The translations under genes were made by a program, and so were the position numbers. The notes below the pieces were generated by a model that saw nothing but the letters and a program-made list of their open reading frames with translations, was not told the origin of the DNA and searched no databases. A stretch of 64,000 bases of DNA from an uncultured Flavobacteriales bacterium (lineage in GTDB: Bacteria; Bacteroidota; Bacteroidia; Flavobacteriales_D; Sanyastnellaceae): assembly GCA_905479115.1 (NCBI GenBank), contig CAJQLF010000002.1:45900-109899 (forward strand). Reading direction: 5' to 3'. Shown here one piece after another: positions 44,496 through 53,248 of this stretch. The stretch's first letter is position 1, and each line of letters opens with the position of its first letter.

Positions 44496-45239
44496 ATGGC
44501 GAAGAAGCTTAAGACCATTCTGATTTCCCAGCCGAAGCCTGCTACGGAGAAGTCACCGTACTTCGATTTAGCAGATCGACAAAAATTAACCATGGACTTT
44601 CGTCCTTTCATTCATGTGGAAGGCGTCGAGGGCCAAGAGTTCCGCCAGCAGCGAATTGACCTAGCTGAGCATACGGCTGTCATCATGACCAGCCGCAATG
44701 CCGTAGATCACTTCTTTCGCCTTGCAGAAGAATTGAGGTATGAAGTGCCTGATTCCCTGAAATATTTTTGCATCAGCGAAGCCACGGCTTTTTACTTACA
44801 GAAATACGTGGTCTACAGAAAGCGGAAGATTTTTTTCGGAAAATTCCGATTCCAAGACCTGATGGATTCCATCAAAAAGCACAAAGGAGAGAAATTTCTG
44901 TTGCCGTGCAGTGATTTGATGAAGCCCTCCATTCCGAAAATTCTCGAAGAGGCCAACATCAATTTTACACGGGCGATGATGTACCGAACGGTTTGTTCGG
45001 ACCTGAGTGATTTGGTCGATGTGAAGTATGACTTACTCGTCTTTTACAGTCCCAGTGGGATTGAGAGCTTATTTAAAAACTTCCCGGATTTTAGTCAAGG
45101 GGAAACTCGAATCGCAACGTTTGGACCGACGACCGTGAAGGCTGCGGAAAAAGCCAATCTGCGTGTAGATATTTCGGCGCCTACCCCTAAGGCTCCTTCG
45201 ATGACTATGGCTATTGAGCATTACATTCAGGGCAAATAA
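44496..45239 (+). CDS. hemD: Uroporphyrinogen-III synthase
   Basis: The 247-residue protein has the two-lobed HemD fold. The start KTILISQPKP is conserved, TAVIMTSRNAVDHFF lies in the first lobe, and the end of the second lobe has YDLLVFYSPSGIESLFKNF and IATFGPTTVKAAEKANL. HemD has few strictly conserved residues, so the call rests on these motifs and on the gene order DUF4271-hemD-rnpA. It closes hydroxymethylbilane with inversion of ring D to form uroporphyrinogen III for heme synthesis. It lies 27 bases behind the DUF4271 gene. Other heme genes are not in the window. Confidence 0.9.
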   Translation: MAKKLKTILISQPKPATEKSPYFDLADRQKLTMDFRPFIHVEGVEGQEFRQQRIDLAEHTAVIMTSRNAVDHFFRLAEELRYEVPDSLKYFCISEATAFYLQKYVVYRKRKIFFGKFRFQDLMDSIKKHKGEKFLLPCSDLMKPSIPKILEEANINFTRAMMYRTVCSDLSDLVDVKYDLLVFYSPSGIESLFKNFPDFSQGETRIATFGPTTVKAAEKANLRVDISAPTPKAPSMTMAIEHYIQGK

Positions 45240-45246
45240 GTGCCCT

Positions 45247-45639
45247 TTGTCCGAGTCATCTAAATTTTCGTTTCCTCGAGCCGAACACCTAAAATCCAAA
45301 AAGCTCATAGAGCAGCTTTTTGAAGGCGGATCGAAGTTTAAAGCCCGACCACTCGTCGTGCGCTACCTCGAAGTTGCCTTACCAGAGGCTGTCCCATGCC
45401 AAGCCATGGTCTCCGTCAGCAAGCGATCTTTCAAACGAGCTGTAGACCGCAACCGAATCAAGCGTCTGATGCGGGAGAGTTGGCGGTTGCAAAAGCAACC
45501 TGTTCTTCACGCGCTCGAAGCACAACAAAAACAAGCAGCCGTCGTTTTCATTTTTGTCGGAAAAGAAATGCCTACTTTCGAAGAGATGCAAAAAAGCATG
45601 GTTACCGTCGTTGAACAGTTGACAAACGCACCTTCATGA
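45247..45639 (+). CDS. rnpA: Ribonuclease P protein component
   Basis: The 130-residue basic protein has FPRAEHLKSKKLIEQLFEGG, MVSVSKRSFKRAVDRNRIKRLMRE (the RNR signature) and VFIFVGKEMPTFEEM. It binds the RNase P RNA and helps it cut the 5' leader from tRNA precursors. There is no ATG near the start. The choices are TTG at 45214, inside hemD, or TTG at 45247, eight bases after the hemD stop. The latter gives the normal family length. The stop overlaps the ATG of the processing protease by four bases. rpmH, the usual neighbour in other phyla, is absent. Confidence 0.88.
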   Translation: MSESSKFSFPRAEHLKSKKLIEQLFEGGSKFKARPLVVRYLEVALPEAVPCQAMVSVSKRSFKRAVDRNRIKRLMRESWRLQKQPVLHALEAQQKQAAVVFIFVGKEMPTFEEMQKSMVTVVEQLTNAPS

Positions 45640-47324
45640 ACCCGCAGTTCCCGACCTCTTCGAACAGCCGCAGGCGCTGGCTTTGGACGGTGCCGTTCCT
45701 GGCATTATTGATTGCAGCAACACCTCTTCGAGAGAACTACTTTGAATTGTCGAAGCAACTCGAAATCATGACGGCCATGTTTCGGGAGCTCAACATCTAC
45801 TATGTAGACGAAATCCAGCCAGGGGAATTGATGGAGGCTGGGATCGATGCCATGGTCAACAGCCTGGACCCCTACACCGTCTACTACCCGGAATCGCGCA
45901 TTGAAGATTTGCGGTTTATGACAACCGGGGAATACGGTGGCATAGGCGCCAGCATCCAGTTCATGAACGACCGGCATTTATTCATCGATGTACTGCCCGA
46001 TTTTCCCGCGGCCAAAGCCGGATTGAAAATCGGTGATGAATTGATCCGTGTCGATGGCCAAGCCCTTGGCGATGTGAATCCTGAATTGGTTTCAGAACTG
46101 CTCCAAGGAGCAAGCGGAACAGAGGTCATCTTGGAATACATTCCCAATGGTTCTTCAGAAGTCAAGGAATTGCGCATTGAGCGTGAAAAAATAAAATTAC
46201 CCGCTGTCCCATTCCGCACCGCGGTAGCAGATAGCACAGGGTACGTTATTCTCCGTGCCTTTACACGCGGTTCATCCTTCGAATTGCGTCAGGCCATCCG
46301 ATACCTGCAGGACAGTACCGACGTGAACCAATTGGTTTTGGACTTGAGAGGGAATGGAGGAGGACTGCTCCAAGAATCCATTAGCATCGTTAATCTCTTC
46401 GTTCCAAAAGGAGAAGAAGTCGTAAGTACCCGTGGGAAAAAGGAAGAGTGGTTGAAGAGCTATACAACAATGGCTGATCCGCTCGTGCCGGACTGGCCGT
46501 TAGCCGTTCTCATTGATGAGCAATCTGCATCCGCATCTGAAATTGTCGCCGGTACGCTGCAGGATTTAGACCGGGCAATCATTCTTGGCCAAGAAAGTTT
46601 TGGCAAGGGCCTCGTGCAGCAGACAAAACCTCTTGCATATGGCACCAAGCTCAAAGTCACCGTCGCGAAATATTACACGGCAAGCGGCCGCTGCATTCAA
46701 CGCCTGGATTATGGTGGAAAACGCTCCGCTCAAGGAGAGGCACAAGCATTTGCAGACTCCACCCTTCAGGCCTTCAAAACACGCAATGGTCGCCCGGTAA
46801 TTGATGGCAAGGGGGTTCAGCCAGACGTTCCGATCGAACTGCCTTACATGGGGTATGTCCTTGAAGGGCTTTACATGAATGGCATCCTGTTTGACTTTGC
46901 CAATGCTTGGAGTGCACAGCACGATAGCATCGGTCCGGCCAAAGAATTTCAACTCAGCGATGAAGATTGGCAGGCGTTTGTCCAATTCGCCCAAGACAAC
47001 GATTCAACCACGTTCGAATCAAGAACGCATGCGGCTTGGAATGACTTGACTTCACTGGCCCGAGAAGAGCAGCTTTACAGCCTAGACTCTGCGGCTTTCG
47101 AAGCATTTTCCGCCGTACTTGAACCCTCCATTGAGCGCGATTTGAATCGATTCAAAGAAGAAATTACCTGGGCATTGGAGGAGGAATTGGTCATGCGCTA
47201 TCACTTGCAAACGGGAGTCATTGAATGGTCGATTCCTCGAGATGACGCGCTCAATCAAGCCATCGAACTGATGTCCAAGGATCAGCACGTGGACATTCTC
47301 GCAGGTCCCGCGTCCTCCGAATAA
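45636..47324 (+). CDS. C-terminal processing peptidase, family S41
   Basis: The 562-residue protein has one N-terminal membrane anchor (about 14-30). A PDZ domain (about 85-165) contains TGEYGGIGASIQF and AAKAGLKIGDELIRVDG. The S41 protease domain has VLDLRGNGGGLL, the serine region DEQSASASEI near 297 and the catalytic lysine near 324 in SFGKGLVQ. Proteases of this type trim or degrade periplasmic proteins, often at their C-termini. The extended region after residue about 400 is less conserved. The start overlaps the rnpA stop (ATGA). Confidence 0.94.
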   Translation: MNPQFPTSSNSRRRWLWTVPFLALLIAATPLRENYFELSKQLEIMTAMFRELNIYYVDEIQPGELMEAGIDAMVNSLDPYTVYYPESRIEDLRFMTTGEYGGIGASIQFMNDRHLFIDVLPDFPAAKAGLKIGDELIRVDGQALGDVNPELVSELLQGASGTEVILEYIPNGSSEVKELRIEREKIKLPAVPFRTAVADSTGYVILRAFTRGSSFELRQAIRYLQDSTDVNQLVLDLRGNGGGLLQESISIVNLFVPKGEEVVSTRGKKEEWLKSYTTMADPLVPDWPLAVLIDEQSASASEIVAGTLQDLDRAIILGQESFGKGLVQQTKPLAYGTKLKVTVAKYYTASGRCIQRLDYGGKRSAQGEAQAFADSTLQAFKTRNGRPVIDGKGVQPDVPIELPYMGYVLEGLYMNGILFDFANAWSAQHDSIGPAKEFQLSDEDWQAFVQFAQDNDSTTFESRTHAAWNDLTSLAREEQLYSLDSAAFEAFSAVLEPSIERDLNRFKEEITWALEEELVMRYHLQTGVIEWSIPRDDALNQAIELMSKDQHVDILAGPASSE

Positions 47325-47329
47325 GTCCA

Positions 47330-48886
47330 ATGCAGAACGGTTCACATTCAACGGTGCAAAGGACCTACGATGCGGCCCTGATTCTCACGGCGATTGCCCT
47401 GCCATTCTCCAATTTTTTAATGAGTCAGGGAGCATTCCTTCTCGTCCTTGCATGGGCTGTAGACCGCTGGAAAAACGGGCCCCTATTCCGAGGAAGAACG
47501 TGGTCATTTTGGCAATCTCAACTTGTGTTATGGGGAGTATTAGCGCTGTTTAGTTGGCATCTGCTAAGCCAGCTATGGTCCACCGATTGGGCCTATGGCT
47601 GGCGGGCGCTCAGGATCGAACTGCCCTTGCTGGCCTTTCCGCTCATCTTGATTTCGGGCAGATGGAATCAGCCTCGGGGATTAAACGTGGTACAGCATGC
47701 TTTAGCGGTGGCCGTAGTGGCGGCATGTGCGGCATGCCTGTGGATTGGATACCATCATGAAGGAGAGATGCAAGCGCGCGACTGGTCTCCGTTTATTTCC
47801 CACATTCGATTCAGCCTTTTGATTACGTTCATCTGGGGCTGGTGGCTGCACCGATGGATGCTGCACAAAGAAGCAGTAGCGGCGATCTTTCTGACCTTGA
47901 TCGGGGTTCTTGGCGGGCTGTTCACTTGGAAGGTCGCTTCATTGACCGGTGCAATTTTATTTCCTGTCGTGGCGCTAATCGTCTTTTGGTTAGCCAATCG
48001 AGGGCGAAAACTCGTTGTTGCCATGGCGGGGGCGGGCATCGCAGCCGTTGCTTTTTTAGGCTGGAACTTGCGACCCGTCTATCCTGATGCTCAGGATATG
48101 CTTAAAAGCACAGCAAAAGGGGAACTGTATGAACACTACCCTGAACGCTGTCTCCGGGAAAACGGTCACCACGTTTGGACGCTAATCGCTCCGACGGAAT
48201 TGGGCGAAGGGTGGGCAAAGCGCAGCGAGCTTTCAATAGAAGGGATCGACGGAAGGAACCAAGAACTTCGAATGACCCTCATGCGGTTTTTAACGTCGAA
48301 GGGCCTTGCGAAGGATCTGGACGGCGTGAGTCAGCTATCTGATCAAGAAATTCGCTGGATTGAATCTGGTATCCCCACCATATTGGAGCTTGAACATCAT
48401 GGGCTGTTGCGACGGATGGAGGCCGTGCAATTTGAAGTTTGGAATATGTTGGATGGGGGGAATCCAGGAGGGCACTCAATCGTGCAGCGTTTTGCATTTC
48501 TTCGTGCAGCTTTTCACATCTATCAGAATTACCCGGTCTTCGGGGTAGGAATTGGAGATGTAAGACAATCGTTTGACTGGGCGTATGCTGAGCTTAAATC
48601 CCCACTCGCACCGGAATTCAGGTTGCGCGCACACAATCAATTTGTTACGTTTCTGCTTGCCGGTGGTCCGCTGAATTTGATCTTATGGACAGCGATACTC
48701 GTGGCACTTGCATTCGGAGGGTATCGACCGAGTGACCGTCCCATTCAGCAAATTGCCTTGCTTTTCGTCTGGGTTCTGGCCCTTTCATGTTTGACAGAAG
48801 ACACGCTAGAAACCCAGGCAGGAGTGACCTTCGCTGGTTTTTTCATCGGTTTATTGGGCCGGCGTTCCCACTCCCAGCTGAGCTAA
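47330..48886 (+). CDS. O-antigen ligase/polymerase family membrane protein (WaaL/Wzy-like)
   Basis: The 518-residue protein has about ten to twelve membrane helices and a large periplasmic segment (about 250-400). The Wzy_C-type motif FGVGIGDVRQSF is followed by RAHNQFVTFLLAGGPLNLILW, which includes the conserved histidine after the large loop. Enzymes of this family join O-antigen or other glycans to lipid A-core, or polymerise them, using undecaprenyl-linked sugars in the periplasm. Which of the two it does cannot be told from sequence. It begins five bases after the protease. The last 36 bases overlap the convergent glycosyltransferase gene, another sign of a shared polysaccharide locus. 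Confidence 0.85.
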   Translation: MQNGSHSTVQRTYDAALILTAIALPFSNFLMSQGAFLLVLAWAVDRWKNGPLFRGRTWSFWQSQLVLWGVLALFSWHLLSQLWSTDWAYGWRALRIELPLLAFPLILISGRWNQPRGLNVVQHALAVAVVAACAACLWIGYHHEGEMQARDWSPFISHIRFSLLITFIWGWWLHRWMLHKEAVAAIFLTLIGVLGGLFTWKVASLTGAILFPVVALIVFWLANRGRKLVVAMAGAGIAAVAFLGWNLRPVYPDAQDMLKSTAKGELYEHYPERCLRENGHHVWTLIAPTELGEGWAKRSELSIEGIDGRNQELRMTLMRFLTSKGLAKDLDGVSQLSDQEIRWIESGIPTILELEHHGLLRRMEAVQFEVWNMLDGGNPGGHSIVQRFAFLRAAFHIYQNYPVFGVGIGDVRQSFDWAYAELKSPLAPEFRLRAHNQFVTFLLAGGPLNLILWTAILVALAFGGYRPSDRPIQQIALLFVWVLALSCLTEDTLETQAGVTFAGFFIGLLGRRSHSQLS

Positions 48887-50647
48887 AGCTGAGGAGACCT
48901 CTATCACTTCTATCGCCAGATGCCCCGATTGGGTGCGATCAGAAGTGGCAATCCACGCTGCGCGATATCCCATCGGATGCCATCGCTCTGGCCAAGTTGG
49001 TGCATCTGTTCCATAAAGACCTACACATGCTCTACCGAGGGCAGAAGCCAAATGCAACGGTCCTGTGCTTGAGGCAACCAAGCCATCCACCTCTTGGATT
49101 AAGGACATCAATTCTTCCAATTTCAGAGCTCCCGTGGCATTTACTGCATCCACCTCTTGGCACCATGAAGAGAGCTCAGGCCATGCAGCGGCTTCCTGCG
49201 CCGTTCCCGTCCAAATAACACGGTGTCCATCGTTGATCAAGGACCGCATCAACTCCGCATACTGGTGGATGGACCAATTGGTAGCACTATTATTCGACCC
49301 CGGATGAAGAATGACATGGCTGCGACCGGGAATCAACCACGATGCCGCACCTTCCACACGCTTTTGCACTTCGCCCCAGGGTTCTGCTTGCAAACCAGTC
49401 CACTTGGCCCAATCCGAGGGAGACGTGGACGGCACAGCACCCGGTTCTATCCATCCTGGAACCGGTTGCAGAACGTGTGCCAAATCCAGTCCATGCCACG
49501 CCTCGTGCTGGCCAGAATACTTCCGAGAAACCCCATGACGCAAATTGATGTAGCGACGGAACGGCCAACGGCGTCCCGTTCCCAGGCGCAGTGGAACCCC
49601 CGCCTCCTTCAATGCCTTGGCAACATCGACATCTGGAAAGGCCAAAATAGCCGCGTCGTACACGCTCAAATCCAGCGGTTCATGCCCATCCCACTCCAGC
49701 ACCCTCTTCACAGATTGCGATGCCCGAGCCACAGGTGCAGCGTAGGCGCGCACCAAAACATCGACCTCAAAGTGGTCTGCCAACCGACCCGCGATAGGCA
49801 ACGTGAGCACAACATCGCCAATGGCATCCGTCCGACACACGAGCAGCCGGTGAACCTCTTCCCGTCCAGATCGCTTCAGTGCCGCCTTTTTTCGGCGCCA
49901 AGCGGCCGCTTTCCGGTACTTTTCTGCGGTGGCATATGCACTCCATTTCGCAATCGTCCATCCCGCCCAACCATCCCGCCATCCGCCTCTGAGAAGGGCG
50001 TTTTTGACCCACTGAAAGGCGGATTTGAACGGCCGTATCAACCCCCACGTCATCCAGACAGGGCCGCGGTATTCAGTTGCTGCGATGTCGGTGAAAAACC
50101 GAATTTGTCGAATGTGGTCCTCTATTTCGTGGTAGGAATAATGCAGTAAATCACCCCTGAGACGGTGAGGTGATCTTCCCGAATTTAATTCTAGCCGGTC
50201 GTGAGGATTCTCCCCCGCCCACTGCGCTTGACCTGCTCTCCAAAGCCTGCATTTGCGATCAGGATACCATCCGCCATGCCGCACCCAATGTCCGCAATAA
50301 GACGTCAACCGATTAAATTCATAACCATCACCATCCCGATCACCCTCTTTCCATTTCAACAATGAGGTGCGCAATTCTGGACCAATGGCTTCGTCTGCAT
50401 CCAGCGAGATCAACCACGCACCCCTTGCTTGACCGGCTGCCCAGTTTTTTTGTTCGATGTGGCCCTCAAACGAATGAAACAGCACGCGAGCACCCGCCGC
50501 CTCTGCCAGATCAACTGTGCGATCCGTCGACCCAGAGTCCACCACCAACACCTCATCGGCGATTCCATCCAGCGACGAGATGCAGCGGTCGATGTTGCCT
50601 TCTTCGTTGAACGCGATAATGACGGCGGACAAAACAGGTCGATTCAT
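48851..50647 (-). CDS. GT2-GT9 fusion glycosyltransferase
   Basis: The 598-residue protein fuses two glycosyltransferases. Residues about 1-255 form a GT2 domain of the WaaE/KdtX type. It has SAVIIAFNEEGNI, VVDSGSTDRT, ISLDADEA and a later HYSYHEIEDHIRQIR. Residues about 265-598 form a GT9 heptosyltransferase-like domain. It has LLVCRTDAIGDVVLTLPIA, HPGSNNSATNWS, TGTAQEAAAW and VASSTGPLHLASALG. The first probably adds a hexose and the second a heptose or related sugar to lipopolysaccharide core. In related genomes these are commonly separate genes. The start is the ATG at 50647, and a TTG five codons upstream is possible. It is divergent from purD. Confidence 0.9.
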   Translation of the reverse strand: MNRPVLSAVIIAFNEEGNIDRCISSLDGIADEVLVVDSGSTDRTVDLAEAAGARVLFHSFEGHIEQKNWAAGQARGAWLISLDADEAIGPELRTSLLKWKEGDRDGDGYEFNRLTSYCGHWVRHGGWYPDRKCRLWRAGQAQWAGENPHDRLELNSGRSPHRLRGDLLHYSYHEIEDHIRQIRFFTDIAATEYRGPVWMTWGLIRPFKSAFQWVKNALLRGGWRDGWAGWTIAKWSAYATAEKYRKAAAWRRKKAALKRSGREEVHRLLVCRTDAIGDVVLTLPIAGRLADHFEVDVLVRAYAAPVARASQSVKRVLEWDGHEPLDLSVYDAAILAFPDVDVAKALKEAGVPLRLGTGRRWPFRRYINLRHGVSRKYSGQHEAWHGLDLAHVLQPVPGWIEPGAVPSTSPSDWAKWTGLQAEPWGEVQKRVEGAASWLIPGRSHVILHPGSNNSATNWSIHQYAELMRSLINDGHRVIWTGTAQEAAAWPELSSWCQEVDAVNATGALKLEELMSLIQEVDGLVASSTGPLHLASALGRACVGLYGTDAPTWPERWHPMGYRAAWIATSDRTQSGHLAIEVIEVSSALAQLGVGTPAQ

Positions 50648-50717
50648 AAGCTTGGGATGCAAAAAGCAGATTTACACGCAAGTTACTGCGCGCAGAGAGG
50701 AAGTTTCTAACGAATGC

Positions 50718-50747
50718 TTGCACCCCTCGCAAGACCCCTTATTTTTG
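50718..50747 (+). promoter_or_regulatory. purD promoter, Bacteroidota type
   Basis: TTG at 50718-50720 and the perfect -7 box TATTTTTG at 50740-50747 are separated by 19 bases, the standard spacing. The box ends four bases before the purD ATG, so the transcript is expected to begin at the start codon and to have no leader. It sits in the gap between the divergent glycosyltransferase and purD genes. Confidence 0.65.
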
Positions 50748-50751
50748 TTTT

Positions 50752-52038
50752 ATGAATGTACTGTTGTTGGGAAGCGGCGGGCGAGAGCACGCCATCGCAT
50801 GGAAGCTAAGTCAGTCTTCGATGTTGCGAAGTTTACATATAGCTCCAGGTAATGGGGGCATGGAGTCTTTGGGGACTGTTGCGGATTTGAATGTCATGGA
50901 CTTCGCGGCCGTGGAACGCTATGTTCGCCGCCAAAAAATAGGCCTAATGATTGTCGGGGCGGAAGCGCCACTTGTCGCGGGCATTGCCGATTACTTCGAA
51001 GCATCGACCAAAACCAACATCTTGGTCGTTGGCCCCAAGAAGGCCGGTGCCATGCTGGAGGGCAGCAAGGAATTCGCCAAGGCCTTCATGCAACGCCATA
51101 ACATTCCCACGGCTCGCTACGTCAGCTTTGATCATTCCCAACTCAATGAAGCAATCGCTGCATTGGATACGTTTCAGCCTCCCTACGTAATCAAGGCAGA
51201 TGGCCTCGCAGCCGGCAAAGGCGTGATCATTACAAAATCCAAAGCTGAAGCGACCAAAACACTCCGTGATATGCTCAGCGGATTGGCATTTCAAGAGGCT
51301 GGAAAGAAGGTGGTCATCGAGGAGTTTCTCTCGGGAAGAGAACTCAGCATGTTCGCTGTCACCGACGGAAGTAGCTACCACTTATTGCCCTCTGCCAAGG
51401 ATTACAAGCAAATTGGTGAGGGAGATACCGGAGCCAATACCGGTGGCATGGGAGCCATCTCACCCGTTCCTTTCTTAACAGAAGAATTCCAAGAAAAAGC
51501 ACTGAATCAGGTGATCATACCGACCATCAAAGGCTTAAGCAAGGATGGTATTCCATTCTCTGGGGTTCTCTTTTTTGGACTCATCCGCGTCGGAAGCGAT
51601 CCATATGTTATCGAATACAATTGCCGGTTAGGTGATCCCGAGACGGAAGTTATTCTTCCCAGAATCAAGAGCGATTTGCTCCATCTGTTTGAGAGCCTGT
51701 GCTCCGGATTGCTCTCCGAATACGATCTGGTCACGGACGAGCGAGCGGCTGCCACGGTCATCTTGGCCAGTGACGGCTACCCTGATTCGTATGAGAAAGG
51801 AAACGAAATCAAGGGGCTGAACGACGTAGGGGGCATCGACGGCCATGTATTTCATGCTGGAACAAAGCAGAGCCGCAAAAAACTTTACACCAACGGGGGG
51901 AGAGTTCTTGCTCTAACGGGACGCGGTGCAGACGTGGAAGAAGCCGTGAAGAACAGCTACCGACTTGCAGAAAAAGTCGGATTCGAAGGGGCATACTGCC
52001 GCAAAGACATCGGAGCAGACGTGCTCGATTTGGCGTGA
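50752..52038 (+). CDS. purD: Phosphoribosylamine-glycine ligase
   Basis: The 428-residue ATP-grasp enzyme begins MNVLLLGSGGREHAIAWKL and has YVIKADGLAAGKGVIIT, VIEEFLSGRELS, the metal-binding YNCRLGDPETEVILPRI and a C-terminal GGRVLALTGRGADVEEA. It attaches glycine to phosphoribosylamine, the second step of purine synthesis. The start cannot be moved because the family consensus begins at this ATG. A consensus promoter ends only four bases upstream. It is convergent with a small membrane protein gene, with 16 bases between stops. Confidence 0.96.
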   Translation: MNVLLLGSGGREHAIAWKLSQSSMLRSLHIAPGNGGMESLGTVADLNVMDFAAVERYVRRQKIGLMIVGAEAPLVAGIADYFEASTKTNILVVGPKKAGAMLEGSKEFAKAFMQRHNIPTARYVSFDHSQLNEAIAALDTFQPPYVIKADGLAAGKGVIITKSKAEATKTLRDMLSGLAFQEAGKKVVIEEFLSGRELSMFAVTDGSSYHLLPSAKDYKQIGEGDTGANTGGMGAISPVPFLTEEFQEKALNQVIIPTIKGLSKDGIPFSGVLFFGLIRVGSDPYVIEYNCRLGDPETEVILPRIKSDLLHLFESLCSGLLSEYDLVTDERAAATVILASDGYPDSYEKGNEIKGLNDVGGIDGHVFHAGTKQSRKKLYTNGGRVLALTGRGADVEEAVKNSYRLAEKVGFEGAYCRKDIGADVLDLA

Positions 52039-52054
52039 TGCGAAGGAATTGGAA

Positions 52055-52243
52055 TCAAGCGATTCTGCCCTCCTCTTCTGCTTTGTCGTTGTATTTCTTC
52101 TGCAAGCGCAGCCAGAAAAACAACCCTATAAAACCCAGCGCAATGACGCTCATGTTAAAAGGTGAACTGATCGGCACCAAGATGGTCTCGAAGGTCCACT
52201 CAATAAATTTCGCGACAGGTGTAATGATTTCTTGCGTGTTCAT
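52055..52243 (-). CDS. Small conserved membrane protein (DUF6341-like)
   Basis: The 62-residue protein has an amphipathic N-terminus (NTQEIITPVAKFIEWTFETI), one membrane helix (MSVIALGFIGLFFWLRL) and a charged C-terminus. From its sequence pattern and place beside purD and a DUF6427 gene I recall it as the DUF6341 family of Flavobacteriales. The function is unknown. The frame reaches back to a TTG at 52273, but the ATG at 52243 is the natural start. Its 5' end is divergent from the DUF6427 gene, 33 bases away, so the two share a short regulatory gap. Confidence 0.75.
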   Translation of the reverse strand: MNTQEIITPVAKFIEWTFETILVPISSPFNMSVIALGFIGLFFWLRLQKKYNDKAEEEGRIA

Positions 52244-52276
52244 GGGTGCTAAATTCGGAACAAAAATAAGCAACCG

Positions 52277-53221
52277 TTGATTTCAATCCTCCGATCCAAC
52301 CAACCAATTGCATGGTTCATTGTGCCAATGACCTTAGTCGTTGGTTTACTCTTGCGTGGATCGCTTGTTGAAGTGGCCTGGCAGTCCCTGTTGATTCAGG
52401 GTTTAGGGCTCCTTTCGGTGGCCTTGTTTTGCCATCATATTTATGTCAAAGGGCAATTTGTCGAGCGCGGCGACCCCGCGCTGAGCTGGTGCGTAATCGC
52501 TTGGGGTCTTCTCTTTTGGGAAGCATCAGGCCCTTGGATGGATCAACTTTTATCCTGGTTAAGTCTGCTCACAGCATGCGCCAGTTTATCGCTGACCTTG
52601 CAGATGCACCGACAACCCACCACCAGCGCGATTCAATTTCGAGCGGGCGCACTTGCTGCCGTGGCGATCTGCTTGAACCCTCAGCATTGGGGAATTGCGC
52701 TCGGATTGATTCTCATTCAAATCAACACCCGTCCTTCCATCCTTCGCGAATGGCTCATGCTTGCCTTGGGGGGGGCTTGGGGAGGAGCGGTTACCCTTTT
52801 TCTGGAGAACCTCCTGAATTCGACTCCGGGGAGCATGACCATGGCATACCCCTCTATTTTTAGCGATTCACTTCAGTTGGGGGGGAGTATGGTGTGGGGA
52901 GCGCTTGGCTTACTTATGCTCTACAGGGAGCAATCGAACAAAAACCTCCGAATGCAGAATAGTCGCATGAATACCGTCGTGTTTACCGGTTCACTTGTGG
53001 CCGGCTCATGCATTCAAATAGGGTTTCCGATTCCGTGGGAAGGTGCACTGCATCCGATACAGGCATCTCCTGCACTTGCCTTGCCCCTGGCGTTTTTGAC
53101 CGTGAACTTGATTCCACAATGGGAATACCACAAGCGCAACTCCAACCGCTGGACGAATGCGCTCTTCTGGTTCTTTGTTGGTACGCTGTTGGTACTTTTT
53201 GCACAGCAAATTATTCGCTAA
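52277..53221 (+). CDS. DUF6427 membrane protein
   Basis: The 314-residue protein has eight to nine predicted membrane helices and begins MISILRSNQPIAWFIVPMTLVV, a start typical of the DUF6427 family. Function is unknown. Many relatives sit between purD or lipid-carrier genes and other envelope genes. The start codon is a TTG at 52277, and the next ATG (codon 18) would remove most of the first helix, so TTG is favoured. It is followed 27 bases later by purQ. That gap holds a weak TATGTCG sequence but no convincing promoter. Confidence 0.78.
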   Translation: MISILRSNQPIAWFIVPMTLVVGLLLRGSLVEVAWQSLLIQGLGLLSVALFCHHIYVKGQFVERGDPALSWCVIAWGLLFWEASGPWMDQLLSWLSLLTACASLSLTLQMHRQPTTSAIQFRAGALAAVAICLNPQHWGIALGLILIQINTRPSILREWLMLALGGAWGGAVTLFLENLLNSTPGSMTMAYPSIFSDSLQLGGSMVWGALGLLMLYREQSNKNLRMQNSRMNTVVFTGSLVAGSCIQIGFPIPWEGALHPIQASPALALPLAFLTVNLIPQWEYHKRNSNRWTNALFWFFVGTLLVLFAQQIIR

Positions 53222-53248
53222 ATTCATCATTATGTCGACCTTCGCGCT

